Shown: positions 55,263-64,000 of the stretch, in pieces | Layout: each line of letters starts with the position of its first letter | Numbering within the stretch: the first letter of the stretch is position 1 | Program-made: the position numbers and the translations under genes | Assembly (NCBI GenBank): GCA_025766275.1 | Contig: JAFKAC010000043.1 | Location: 1-64,000 of the forward strand | DNA length: 64,000 bases | Origin: Lactarius indigo | Lineage: Eukaryota > Basidiomycota > Agaricomycetes > Russulales > Russulaceae | Direction of reading: 5' to 3' | The notes under the pieces: model-generated | Database searches by the model: none | Told to the model about the DNA's origin: nothing | The model's input: only the letters and a program-made list of their open reading frames with translations

Positions 55263-56223
55263 TCACGCGATATCATACTGGTCATACGAGGCGTGTGGAG
55301 GGTGGGGTCCTGTATTCACGACAACATGAGGGCATTGCGAAGGACTTGCGACGGCTGCGTGAGTAACTGACGACGCTGGCGGAAACTGTGGTGGAAGATC
55401 TGGGGCAGTCATAACATTTTCAAGAACCATCGAAGGGGGGTCAAGAGCGTCCCTTTCCTTGTGCAACGCAGCCATCGTGCCACTCTCTCCCTCAGCCGTG
55501 CCGTCCAAGCCAGGTGCAGAGGACGGCCATGCACGAGATGGGACAGGAGAAGCGGGGGCCAGTGGCGGCGAATAATGTTCTGGCAAAGAATATGTGTGGT
55601 TAGATTCGGTCACGGAAGAGTTCAAAGATGCCTGTGGACGTGAAGGAAGCGCCTCGTCTAGAACCTGAATGGGAGAAAGTAACGATGGAACATCTAAAGC
55701 ATCAGACGAAGTGCGGCGGTCCACAACGTGCTGGATGGTGACGACACCAGGTGAGGAGATCAAGGCCATTCAGGGAGGAGCGGGGTCTGATAGATATTTG
55801 TGAGATTGGAGTGTCCTGTGGGTTCGGTCGAATATCCTGAATGGACACCGAAAATCAACGATGCGACGGCAGCAGAGAATAAACCATCAATAAGCTGAAG
55901 TCAAGCATGGCATTAGATGATGGAGATGCACAAATATGTGGATCCCATCAGCGTCTGCCTTGCATCCTTCAGCCATCTTCTTGTCCTCTTCTGAAGCCAT
56001 TTCTGAATACATTGAAAGAATGGGCCCGGAGCCATCAACAAAGTTAGATATTCCCTGCGACGCTTGATTCTGCACCGACTGTGGTGGGTATTGGTAGTCA
56101 CCTATGAGAGCATCAGTCAGTGACGGGGCTGCCAGTGAGCGCTGAGCCAAGGAGCAAGGTACCAGTTCCTAGGCCTATTCGTGCCTCCATTACGTCGAAA
56201 TTGTCGTGAGGGGCTCGGGACAT
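55263..56223 (-). pseudogene. DUF6535 copy K (type II) with internal deletion
   Basis: Start at 56223 (MSRAPHDNFD). Exons 1 and 2 are recognisable (FVDGSGPILSMYSEMASEED) and exon 3 starts normally, but after TNIYQ (about 55790) it jumps to the tail (MALISSPGVVTIQHV..., DALDVPSLLSPIQVLDEALP), deleting all but the first membrane segment and the core. The tail stays open for 168 residues and ends QYDIA. Small deletions in exon 3 (PQDT-SN) break the frame. Confidence 0.75.
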
Positions 56224-56989
56224 TGAATTATTTTGCTAGTTGTTCGTTGAGAGCGCTTCCGTATGCTGTGCAACGAGGACACTGACTTGGGCGTCACCTT
56301 CCCTCGTGCCAGTTGGGTATCTCCAAGTTTGCCACCTCGGTCGATCTATGCTGCACTTTTATTTACCGCACTCTGTCAGATTCCCCGAGCTGTGATCGTC
56401 CTTCCTACCTATTGAAGAGAGAGAAATGGGGGGGAGGAAACGCGAGACGGAGAATATGAGCGCACAAACTAGCTCTGAGTCACGGGCCACGCACCGACAG
56501 AAAACATATATCTCCCAATGGGTATTTTATCTGGGCCCTTCCAATCTAGCCATTTCAAACCTTCTATTCTGTGTTGAAGGTGGAGAAGAAGAGAGGAACT
56601 AATTCAGGGTCGTCGATGGGGATGGGAAGTAGTTCCGTGGTGGTCACGTACATTGGATCCGAGCGACGGGTTCCGGCCATTTTAATGTCAGCTGGATCCC
56701 TCTCAAAACTTTCATTCCTCGCGTACACTGTGCTTGAACAATTGTCTCATGCATATGGACCTCCTACGCCCCATCCACAATACGGTCCATTCTTCCACAT
56801 ACGGGGTTGTCAACGAACCTCCGCAGCGCCCACTGGCACCAAGCATTCACACGCAAATAAATCATAGCGTTCCCCTTTGTGACCTGTATGACTCACTCCT
56901 ATCTTCCGCACCATTAGATCATATACGCATGCTTTCCCCATGTACGTTTTCCGCTCACTTGGGCATCTCCTAACCCTCATTTCTCATCG
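56224..56989. repeat. Repeat family R4, copy 2, and flanking unassigned sequence
   Basis: 56335-56700 aligns with 31040-31390; 56690-56870 aligns with 35090-35290, so R4 extends further and was split between two places. No gene recognised. Confidence 0.65.
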
Positions 56990-57345
56990 ACTTAAGCTTG
57001 ATGGTTTTCTTCAGCACGGCTCCCACAATCTACCCTTCATCCCCAGGTATACAACACGCCCCTAGAGCTCACCAACCATGAGCTATGTGCTGCAGGTCTC
57101 CTGCACCGAATTCGAGAAGTGACTAAAGAAGTGGAAGATCACGCACTCAGAGGGGTGCAGATTCTTGGAGCGCCTTATTGATGTAATTTCAAAGTGGGGC
57201 GGCCCGGGGCCGTACGTCCTCTATCTTTCACTCCACTCCACTCACTGACCCGTCCCGCTCTCCAGGTAGAGACATGGCCTGCCACTACAAACTCATGCAT
57301 GTCCACTCGCATTCTAGGCGACACGACCTACGTGTTCAACGCGAC
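56990..57345 (+). pseudogene. eIF3m relic e15 (fragment)
   Basis: Readable VYNTPLELTNHELCAAG, then FEK, a stop, LKKWKITHSEGCRFLERLID and the following intron (57210-57265). Resembles e2 most. The PCI helices are missing; the sequence continues in the shared 3' block. Confidence 0.55.
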
Positions 57346-57828
57346 CGCCCGGTATACATCTACTCGTATTCACTGACTTGTTAGGTAACCTGCCAAGAGC
57401 ACCCTGTAACCTGCACCATCGTCCTGAGACGTCCTTTTCTCCACCTTGGAGCGGTTCCATTCAATGTCCGCATAGTATCAACTCTATAAAATTATTGATG
57501 TCGTTCTCAACAAGTGACCCAAGCAGACACCTTTCGCAACACTATCGAAATCAGGGAATAGGGCTACCTAAGTGTGCACCGACGCCTCTGCGTCACCGCC
57601 AGGTATGCTTATCGGCCCACTCAAGAACGCCGAGACTCCTCACTCACAGCTTCCCCACTCTACCCAAGTTTACACATTTCGCCACAATATTTGCACCATG
57701 TAATAGTACAGTATATACACAAGATGAGAAAACGTATCGAATAGTATCAGTAATGGCGATATCGAGAACTATAGAAATTCGCCTTTATCGCACACGCACA
57801 TGATGCACATCAAAGAGACCAGGGGACG
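57346..57828 (+). repeat. Shared 3'-side block beside copy L
   Basis: No gene; same block as 18001-18412 and 49831-50293, ending at the stop of copy L. Confidence 0.55.
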
Positions 57829-59309
57829 TTAAACGATATCATACGAGCAATGCAAAGGCTGTGGTGGATGACCTCCTGCACGCTTGGGATTTGGTTCACA
57901 CGGTGAAGGGCCTGCAATGGCTGAGTCCATGTCAGTGACCGACGGTAGTGAAGGGGATTGCCTTGGGGATTGCAGTGGAGTGTCTATGGTGACCATAGCG
58001 TTTGCATGGATTGAGCGAATTGCCAAAGGGGGGTCAAGAGCGTCCTTTTCCTTGCAAGGACCAAGCTTCGGGCTGTCATCATCCTCAACAGCGACATGCA
58101 GATCAGGCGCAGAGGCCAGCCCTATCGAAGCGCTGAGAGTAGTAGGGATTATTTCCGAACGATGACGTTCTGTGAAAGAAGACAATGGGTCAGATCCGGT
58201 CAGGTCGAGTCGTGGGCAAGTGTGAAAACAACGACAAACCTGTAGGGAGTGTATTGCCGAGAATTGGACGGGAAGCTGAAGAAGGGTGGTTTGGTGGATC
58301 GGAAAGTTCCATGAGATCTGTATTGTGCTGGAGGACAACGGCAGTGGGTGGGGAGGTAGAGGAAAGAGGAGGGGTGGATGTCGAGGGTGCAGAAGTAGGG
58401 TGGGGTATTAATCGGCCAGGGGTGGCAAACGCATCAACGGTCACTGGATCTGGTTCGGTGACAGGAAATGAGACACTTTCGGTGGTCATCTGGTGAGCGG
58501 TCCGGGGGTGGAAGTCGTCAAGTGGTATATCCGTGAGGCTTTCGAGGATTTGAGGTGGGGCAGGTACGGACGAGGAAGGCATATCGGGACTGGTAAGGGG
58601 AGCAGGGAGCGGTGCATCATCATCGTGCATGACATCCCAAGCCAAGGTTGTGGGAGAAGGGACGTGAATATGGCTAACAATGTCACACCGTGGATACGAT
58701 CTTGGGTTGTACAGAATGTCATCCCAATCATGGGTGGAGGCGGAGAATTGTGTTGGGGCAGCACTGGTACCTTGATGAAGAGCAATGTATACCTTCTGAA
58801 TCGGTCTGAGAATACATCCCACCATCCCCCGATTGTCGTCATTCTGCACTTTGAGAATGATTCGATTCCAAAGTACACAGAACTTGTGCTGCAGATCGGG
58901 TGACGTATCTTGCGCATTGAATTTTGAAGCTTCCTCTAGAACATCCGAGAACCAGTGATCTAGCCAGAGCAGTTTCCCGAACTGGCTAAATTGGTGGCCG
59001 GCGATGTGAATCAAGCTTGTAAGTGACAAGCTGCTGTCTGTGGCGTAGCGTCGGAGGTCAGCTTCTGGGATTCCTAGTTTATTGGGGGCGAAAATAAGCC
59101 AAGAGTTGTTGCAGTGTTGCGCTCTTGCAATAAGACAGGTGAACATGGCCTCTGCAAGTAATTTAGTTTCTCGGTCTCCGCCACTGTGCCAACCTTGCAT
59201 GACACGGATAAATTCAGTGGTTTGCAGTCTGCTATCATGATGTTGACTCTCAGAAATGACCCTGCGGAGGATATGCCAGAATGCTGAGGGAAATTGCAGC
59301 GGGTCAAGG
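57829..59309 (-). pseudogene. DUF6535 copy L (type I), disrupted by element 3
   Basis: The tail and core are present (ending CSYDIV at 57829), but the 5' half is separated by the insertion of element 3 at 59310 and lies outside the window. Two frameshifts are visible: one near 58190-58215, where an extra GGTCA-like unit sits, and one near 59225-59245. The core just before the insertion reads in the same way as GPLKNYRAMICAKALDPLQF in copy B, so the gene was cut in the DPLQFP region. Confidence 0.78.
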
Positions 59310-59817
59310 TGTTACGGTACGGACTTGACGACTCGTTGTATATGACTCATGACCGGTTATGACTACGGTCCGACAGCAGTATTAGTCATGGACTCTTACA
59401 TCGTATCAGTCAGCATAGTAGCTCACACGTGATTGTGACTCATGTATGACTCATTCCTAGGATAGCTGTACTAGGGTTCGAGCTAGTTACGCTATTGGTT
59501 AAGCTATCATTCCAGCGGCGCTTTAAAGCCCGCGCGTATCTGTATAAGTAGTCGACTCAGAAGACCAAGAGTCCCCATCTTGGTCTTCTTCAATCCACCA
59601 TTTGACTCGTCTCTTGTCTGCCTTAGTCTCGGACTAAGTGTGCTTCCACTTCTATCCACCAAGGGATAGCACTTCTTCACTTTCGCTGCAGTGTGTGCCG
59701 AGGTGCCCCTGTTCAGCTCGCGTTGGGTTGACACGTGATCCCCATTCGCCCAACTTTTGCTAAGTCGATTACGCCTTCTTCCAGTCCAAGTCGGACTAAC
59801 GCCGGTGGAGCGTAACA
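59310..59817 (+). repeat. 5' LTR of element 3
   Basis: 508 bp, TGTTACGG...CGTAACA. TATAAG at 59543, predicted RNA start ATCTTGGTCTT at 59577 (34 nt spacing). No ATG between 59577 and the gag start at 59838. Confidence 0.88.
59543..59587 (+). promoter_or_regulatory. LTR promoter and predicted start site, element 3
   Basis: TATAAGTA followed 34 nt later by ATCTTGGTCTT (59577-59587), the sequence complementary to the primer site. As in the other LTRs, AAGACCAAGA precedes it and forms an inverted repeat over the start. Confidence 0.6.
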
Positions 59818-59819
59818 TT

Positions 59820-59830
59820 AAGACCAAGAT
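59820..59830 (+). promoter_or_regulatory. Primer-binding site, self-priming type (element 3)
   Basis: AAGACCAAGAT, two bases after the LTR, identical to the site in element 2 and exactly complementary to 59577-59587. Confidence 0.7.
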
Positions 59831-59837
59831 CCTCATC

Positions 59838-61793
59838 GTGGCGTACTCGACCAGAGACCAGTGGACGTCCTTCCGTCCCTACCACATTGAACGACGAGGA
59901 GACCGAAACGTACCAACAAGATTCTTAGGAGCGGCCCAGTGGAGAGAAAGAGGAGAAGACACCGGGTATTTCGTAGAGTTTAACGGTCCCAACCGTTTCC
60001 GACCCGTTGAGTTCAATTTCGACCACCTTTGTTGGACCGAGGTTACTTGGAACCCCATAGATCATCGCTGGGACATCGTACGACCAGCAGGGAGAAACTA
60101 CAATTGCGACATCGACGCGCGAGAGCTTAACAGCCGCGCGGATTACGGTCCTATTGACGGACAAGCACAAGAACATACAGACGAAGGGGTCAGCGGAGAA
60201 GAAGCATCAGAAAGTCAATCACCAAGCAGAGGAACAACACCAGCAGAAGACGCCAGCCTAGGAGCAATTGGCGATCATATTATACGGCGAACTGAGTCCC
60301 TTACCATTCACCAACCCGAACCCGAAGTAATTCACATTCACAGCCCGGCAGTCGCAATGGCAACTGCCACTATCACGCAAGAAGAGCCGCAGCTTACCAC
60401 GGAAGCAAGGGATCAAATAGCCCTAGAAGAACAAAGACACATCGCCGAAGAATCAAGAGCTAATCTAGCTCCCATCCATCCCTATACCGGTCACCGAATG
60501 ACCGATGATGACGTAGCACTCCATCGCGCAATCGGACCCGATGTCGCTGACCCTCCCAGCGGAGGAGGAGGACCTCCTAATGGTTTACCAGGAGGAGGAG
60601 GAGGACCTCCATATCGAGAACCCGGATTTGGGGGGTTCCCTGGGGGATTCCCAGGCGGACCTCCAGGAGGAGGACCTCCGGGAGGAGGATTACCAGGTGC
60701 AGGTCCTATCGTTCCCCCTCCAAGTAACAAGTTAGCTGGCGAAGCACCCACAGTATTCGACGGAGAACGCGCCAAAGTCGAGGCGTTCCTTACTCAATGG
60801 CACGTCTACTGGGGCATGAATGCCGATGAAAGCATCATGGCCATTCCATATCGACGTGCCCTCCTTTTTCTATCTTACATCAAAGGCGCTAACGTCAGCG
60901 AATGGGTATTGGCAATGCTCACCTGGCTTAACGGCCAGATACAAGCCGGCATACTCCGAACTAGCGAAGGGTTATGGAACGAAGTCACGCGCAGCTTTAT
61001 GCAGCGCTTCCGCAATACGATGGAACAAGAACAAGCTCAATACGAGCTCAAGAAAGGAGTCAAAATGATTGGGGGCAATCTAGATGAGTATTGCACCCAA
61101 TTCGAACAGTTAATACGCCGCGCTCAGTACAGGCTTGACGATCCGCAAACGCTCGACTTATTCGCGAGCGGGTTACCCAAGGACCTGTACGAAAAGGTCT
61201 ACACCCTTGATAACCCCCGCAACTACCGCGAGTGGAAAGAAGCAGCCACCACTCGTCAACAACAGTATCTTCACCTTAAAGCGGTGTTGAACAAGGGAGT
61301 TCCCTCTGGGCAGGGAAGGCCACGACAACAACGACAATGGCAGGGACCACCAAGGAGTTCATGGCAACCAAGGAATTTGCGAGGTCCGAACGCCATGGAT
61401 ACCTCGGCGGACCGAATTCGAGGGCGACTTGCAGGAGCTGAGGACATACTCGCTCCTCGTCCCCCATACCGACCGAGAGGAGGATTCCTCCAACGAGGAG
61501 GAGGACGTAATAACCCAAGGCCAGTCACGTGTTATAACTGTAGAAAGGACGGACATATGGCCCGCGATTGTAGAGAACCACGAGGGGGATATCAACCCCA
61601 AGCATCGACCAGTCGGTATATCGACACCGACTATCATCAGCAAGAACCGGAAGTCGCTACCAGGGCGGTCCAAGAGGTACCCCCTCAACAGCGCGCCAGT
61701 GATTGGCTTAATGGAGTAGCCGGAGAATCAGACGACGTAAAAGACATTATCCTCCAACAATTATGGAAAAAGGAGGGTTTTCAGGACGCCTGA
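59838..61793 (+). CDS. gag: Gag polyprotein, element 3; GTG start
   Basis: 651 residues from GTG at 59838, the codon where homology to the element 2 Gag begins (STRDQWTSFRPY). The frame is also open upstream through the primer site into the LTR, but no ATG exists there; the first in-frame ATG is only about 170 residues in. Order of parts: conserved N-terminus, acidic stretch, Gly/Pro-rich linker, capsid-like part (WHVYWGMNADESIM...), zinc knuckle CYNCRKDGHMARDC, and the C-terminal end LWKKEGFQDA. It binds and packages element RNA. The match in length and order with element 2 makes an internal-ATG start unlikely. Confidence 0.88.
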   Translation: MAYSTRDQWTSFRPYHIERRGDRNVPTRFLGAAQWRERGEDTGYFVEFNGPNRFRPVEFNFDHLCWTEVTWNPIDHRWDIVRPAGRNYNCDIDARELNSRADYGPIDGQAQEHTDEGVSGEEASESQSPSRGTTPAEDASLGAIGDHIIRRTESLTIHQPEPEVIHIHSPAVAMATATITQEEPQLTTEARDQIALEEQRHIAEESRANLAPIHPYTGHRMTDDDVALHRAIGPDVADPPSGGGGPPNGLPGGGGGPPYREPGFGGFPGGFPGGPPGGGPPGGGLPGAGPIVPPPSNKLAGEAPTVFDGERAKVEAFLTQWHVYWGMNADESIMAIPYRRALLFLSYIKGANVSEWVLAMLTWLNGQIQAGILRTSEGLWNEVTRSFMQRFRNTMEQEQAQYELKKGVKMIGGNLDEYCTQFEQLIRRAQYRLDDPQTLDLFASGLPKDLYEKVYTLDNPRNYREWKEAATTRQQQYLHLKAVLNKGVPSGQGRPRQQRQWQGPPRSSWQPRNLRGPNAMDTSADRIRGRLAGAEDILAPRPPYRPRGGFLQRGGGRNNPRPVTCYNCRKDGHMARDCREPRGGYQPQASTSRYIDTDYHQQEPEVATRAVQEVPPQQRASDWLNGVAGESDDVKDIILQQLWKKEGFQDA

Positions 61794-64000
61794 ACCCATC
61801 GGCCTGGGTGAGGGCAGTTAATTGTAACAGTGTAATCATGACTCGCTACCGTTCTATGAGAGTTCCAGTATCGATTCGCACCAGTTACGCAATGGCCGAC
61901 ATACGCGCTCTAGTTGATTCAGGAGCAACCCACTGCTTTATGAAACCATCGTTCGCCAAGAGGATGGGACTTGGGACCAAATTACTCGATGTCCCAAAGA
62001 AAATATGGAATATTGATAACACTGAAAACAAATCGGGGCGTATTACCCATTATACAGACGTTGATGTCCAAACTAAAGGAATTCACAAGGAAATACGCTT
62101 CCTTATCACCGACATCGGCAACGAAGACATCGTACTAGGATACCCCTGGCTCGCTATTTACGATCCACACATCAAATGGTCACAAGCCGCCATCCACGAG
62201 GATATGCTTCCCATCGTCATTCGCTCAACCAATCCTTATCTCAAAACGACAACAATTGCGGCGGCCACCTCTCAAAACGACGACTATGAAGTTGTGCATT
62301 CTTGTGTTATCACAGACGAACAACGACAACAATTTGAAGAAGGGTGTCGAATTAGAGCCACCGCCACTGACCTCGCCATTGCAGCTCAGCAATATGTTAC
62401 GAAAGCTGAGTTACCCCCTGAATACCGCGAATTTGAACGTCTCTTTAGTGAAGAGGCATCGGACAGGTTTCCGCCTAGCAGGCCTTGGGATCATGCCATC
62501 GAGTTCAAACCAGGGACAGCTGACGCCATCGATTGTAAAATATACCCCATGACTCAGGACGAGGACAAGAAACTGCGCGAATGGATCGATGAACAACTGA
62601 AAAAGGGATACATACGACCCTCTAAATCTCCATACGCCTCATCCTTCTTTTTCATTAAAAAGAAGGATGGTAAGTTGCGGCCCGTTCAGGACTACCGAAA
62701 AATCAACGCTGTCACCATCCGCAATCAGTACCCACTCCCTCTCATCTCTGACCTTATCACCGACCTCAGTAACGCCCATATCTATACCAAGCTCGACGTA
62801 AGATGGGGATACAACAACATACGCATCAAGGAGGGAGACGAGGAAAAGGCGGCGTTTAAAACGCGATACGGACTATTCGAACCAACGGTGATGTTTTTCG
62901 GCCTAACCAATTCCCCGGCAACGTTCCAGACTATGATGAATTTCATCTTCAGGGACATCATCGCAAAACACGAGAAACGCGGCACAGTTATTCGGGTCTA
63001 CATGGACGACATCGGCATCGCCACAGGTCTTGCTCACTCCTTATCAGATCACATCGAGGCAGTAAAAGACGTTCTCCGCGTATCCGCGGAACATGACCTG
63101 TATTACAAGCTCGAGAAATGCCTCTTCCACTCCCCGCGTATGGATTACCTGGGGGTAATCCTTGAAAAGGGGGTGACACGCATGGACCCTGTCAAAATTT
63201 CGGGCATTAAAGATTGGCCCACGCCAACCAAGGTTAAGGACGTCCGCTCTTTTCTCGGTTTTTGCAATTTTTACCGCCCTTTCATACGAGGTTTCGCGAC
63301 CAAAGCACGCCCACTCAACAAACTCACCCGCAAGGACACCGAATGGCACTGGGGAACCGAAGAGGAAAAGGCATTCCAAGACCTCAAAACCCTCGTCACC
63401 AGCGAACCTGTTCTCGCGCACCCTGATCTCACACAACAATTCGAACTAGAAGTTGACGCATCTGGATTCGCCACTGGAGCCGTTCTCCTCCAGCGCAAAG
63501 CAGATGGCAAGCGACATCCTATTGGTTACTATTCGTCCACCCTCAACGAAGCCGAACGTAACTACGACATATACGACCTCGAACTCCTGGCAATCGTCAA
63601 AGCCTTTCGTCATTGGAGACCCCTTTTAGCAGGGTCCCCTCACAAAATCAAAGTATTTTCGGACCACCTCAATTTACAATACTGGAAATCACCACAAAAG
63701 ATTAGTAGGCGTGTAGCCAGGGAAGTACTCGAACTTTCGGAATACGATTTCGAAATTCACCACATAAAAGGGACTTCTAACGGCCGCGCCGATGCACTAT
63801 CACGAAGACCAGATTATGACCAAGGAGAAAATGACAACGAAGGAGTAACGGTATTACCAGAAAGTGTCTTCGCACGCGCTACCACACTAGAACAACCGCG
63901 ACATCCACACTGGAGACCAGAGATCCTACCGGTGGAAATGACGCCGGAACACCCCATCTACGAACAAGATACAGCTAAGTTGAAACCGTGGGTTGACGCT
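61763..64000 (+). CDS. pol: Pol polyprotein, element 3 (partial, 746 codons)
   Basis: Open from ATG 61763, 31 nt before the gag stop and in the -1 frame, to the window edge. Protease DSGAT at residues 52-56; reverse transcriptase with YMDD at 413-416 (YMDD reads VYMDDIGIAT); RNase H with VDASG and YDIYDLELLAIV; then the connection to integrase (ISRRVAREVLELSEYDFEI). Integrase and any chromodomain lie outside the window. No stop or frameshift, so this copy may be intact. Confidence 0.93.
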   Translation, partial: MEKGGFSGRLNPSAWVRAVNCNSVIMTRYRSMRVPVSIRTSYAMADIRALVDSGATHCFMKPSFAKRMGLGTKLLDVPKKIWNIDNTENKSGRITHYTDVDVQTKGIHKEIRFLITDIGNEDIVLGYPWLAIYDPHIKWSQAAIHEDMLPIVIRSTNPYLKTTTIAAATSQNDDYEVVHSCVITDEQRQQFEEGCRIRATATDLAIAAQQYVTKAELPPEYREFERLFSEEASDRFPPSRPWDHAIEFKPGTADAIDCKIYPMTQDEDKKLREWIDEQLKKGYIRPSKSPYASSFFFIKKKDGKLRPVQDYRKINAVTIRNQYPLPLISDLITDLSNAHIYTKLDVRWGYNNIRIKEGDEEKAAFKTRYGLFEPTVMFFGLTNSPATFQTMMNFIFRDIIAKHEKRGTVIRVYMDDIGIATGLAHSLSDHIEAVKDVLRVSAEHDLYYKLEKCLFHSPRMDYLGVILEKGVTRMDPVKISGIKDWPTPTKVKDVRSFLGFCNFYRPFIRGFATKARPLNKLTRKDTEWHWGTEEEKAFQDLKTLVTSEPVLAHPDLTQQFELEVDASGFATGAVLLQRKADGKRHPIGYYSSTLNEAERNYDIYDLELLAIVKAFRHWRPLLAGSPHKIKVFSDHLNLQYWKSPQKISRRVAREVLELSEYDFEIHHIKGTSNGRADALSRRPDYDQGENDNEGVTVLPESVFARATTLEQPRHPHWRPEILPVEMTPEHPIYEQDTAKLKPWVDA
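61775..61781 (+). promoter_or_regulatory. Candidate -1 frameshift heptamer GGGTTTT (element 3)
   Basis: Gag codons GAG GGT TTT CAG GAC GCC TGA place G_GGT_TTT in the slippage register, as in element 2. Confidence 0.5.

Larger units (their letters stand above)
59310..64000 (+). mobile_element. Ty3/gypsy chromovirus-like element 3, 5' part
   Basis: 5' LTR 59310-59817, primer site, gag and the first 746 codons of pol, running off the right end. Same layout as element 2 (31-nt gag/pol overlap, GTG gag start, self-priming site) but diverged in the LTR and in about a third of residues, so it is a sister family. The left target duplication should be CAAGG (59305-59309). It lies inside DUF6535 copy L. 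Confidence 0.92.

Noticed and set aside
59757..59837. Gag of element 3 beginning in the LTR
   Set aside because: The upstream frame is open but has no ATG, and element 2 has an in-frame stop at the matching place, so the extension is not conserved.

Overview
This window is eukaryotic DNA, almost certainly from an Agaricomycete (mushroom-forming basidiomycete). Three things point there: genes with very short GT..AG introns (about 48-71 nt); a multi-copy family of fungal DUF6535 membrane proteins; and chromodomain-carrying Ty3/gypsy LTR retrotransposons of fungal type. It is a repeat-rich, duplicated, partly decayed region. I see no bacterial features, CRISPR array, rRNA or tRNA.

Layout. (1) 1-8919: two related chromoviral Ty3/gypsy elements lie tail to tail. 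Element 1 (+) enters from the left and ends with its 3' LTR at 1179. Element 2 (-) is complete at 1188-8919, with two 459-bp LTRs that look identical, open gag and pol frames and a 5-bp target duplication GTCAG. (2) 8925-9986: a possible LTR and leader of a different, older element. (3) 10080-59309: a tandem array with two interleaved components. The first is at least twelve DUF6535 loci (A-L), all on the minus strand. A, D, F, H and J have long open frames, the tail of A being frameshifted. B, C, E, G, I, K and L are broken by insertions, deletions or frameshifts. The second is about fifteen decayed, intron-retaining relics on the plus strand that read as translation initiation factor eIF3 subunit M (PCI domain). 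Each DUF6535 gene faces an eIF3m relic head to head at its 5' end and converges on another at its 3' end. The array therefore looks like repeated segmental duplication of a unit carrying both genes. The DUF6535 tails fall into two types that largely alternate (type I: A, B, E, F, H, J, L; type II: C, D, G, I, K). (4) 59310-64000: element 3 (+), a second Ty3/gypsy family inserted into DUF6535 copy L and running off the right end.

The retroelements share an unusual expression logic that can be read from sequence. The primer-binding site next to the 5' LTR is the reverse complement of the predicted first 11 nt of the element's own RNA, a Tf1-like self-priming arrangement. The predicted 5' leader contains no AUG. 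The conserved Gag frame starts at a GTG in good Kozak context. Pol overlaps Gag by 31 nt in the -1 frame at a conserved GGGTTTT heptamer.

The function of DUF6535 proteins is unknown to me; what can be seen is four or five membrane segments, a conserved soluble core and a long Pro/Ser/Thr-rich tail that nearly always ends in YDIV. The eIF3m relics appear non-functional, with stops, frameshifts and missing exons; the working eIF3m gene is presumably elsewhere. Identifications rest on motif recognition by eye; no database search was possible.
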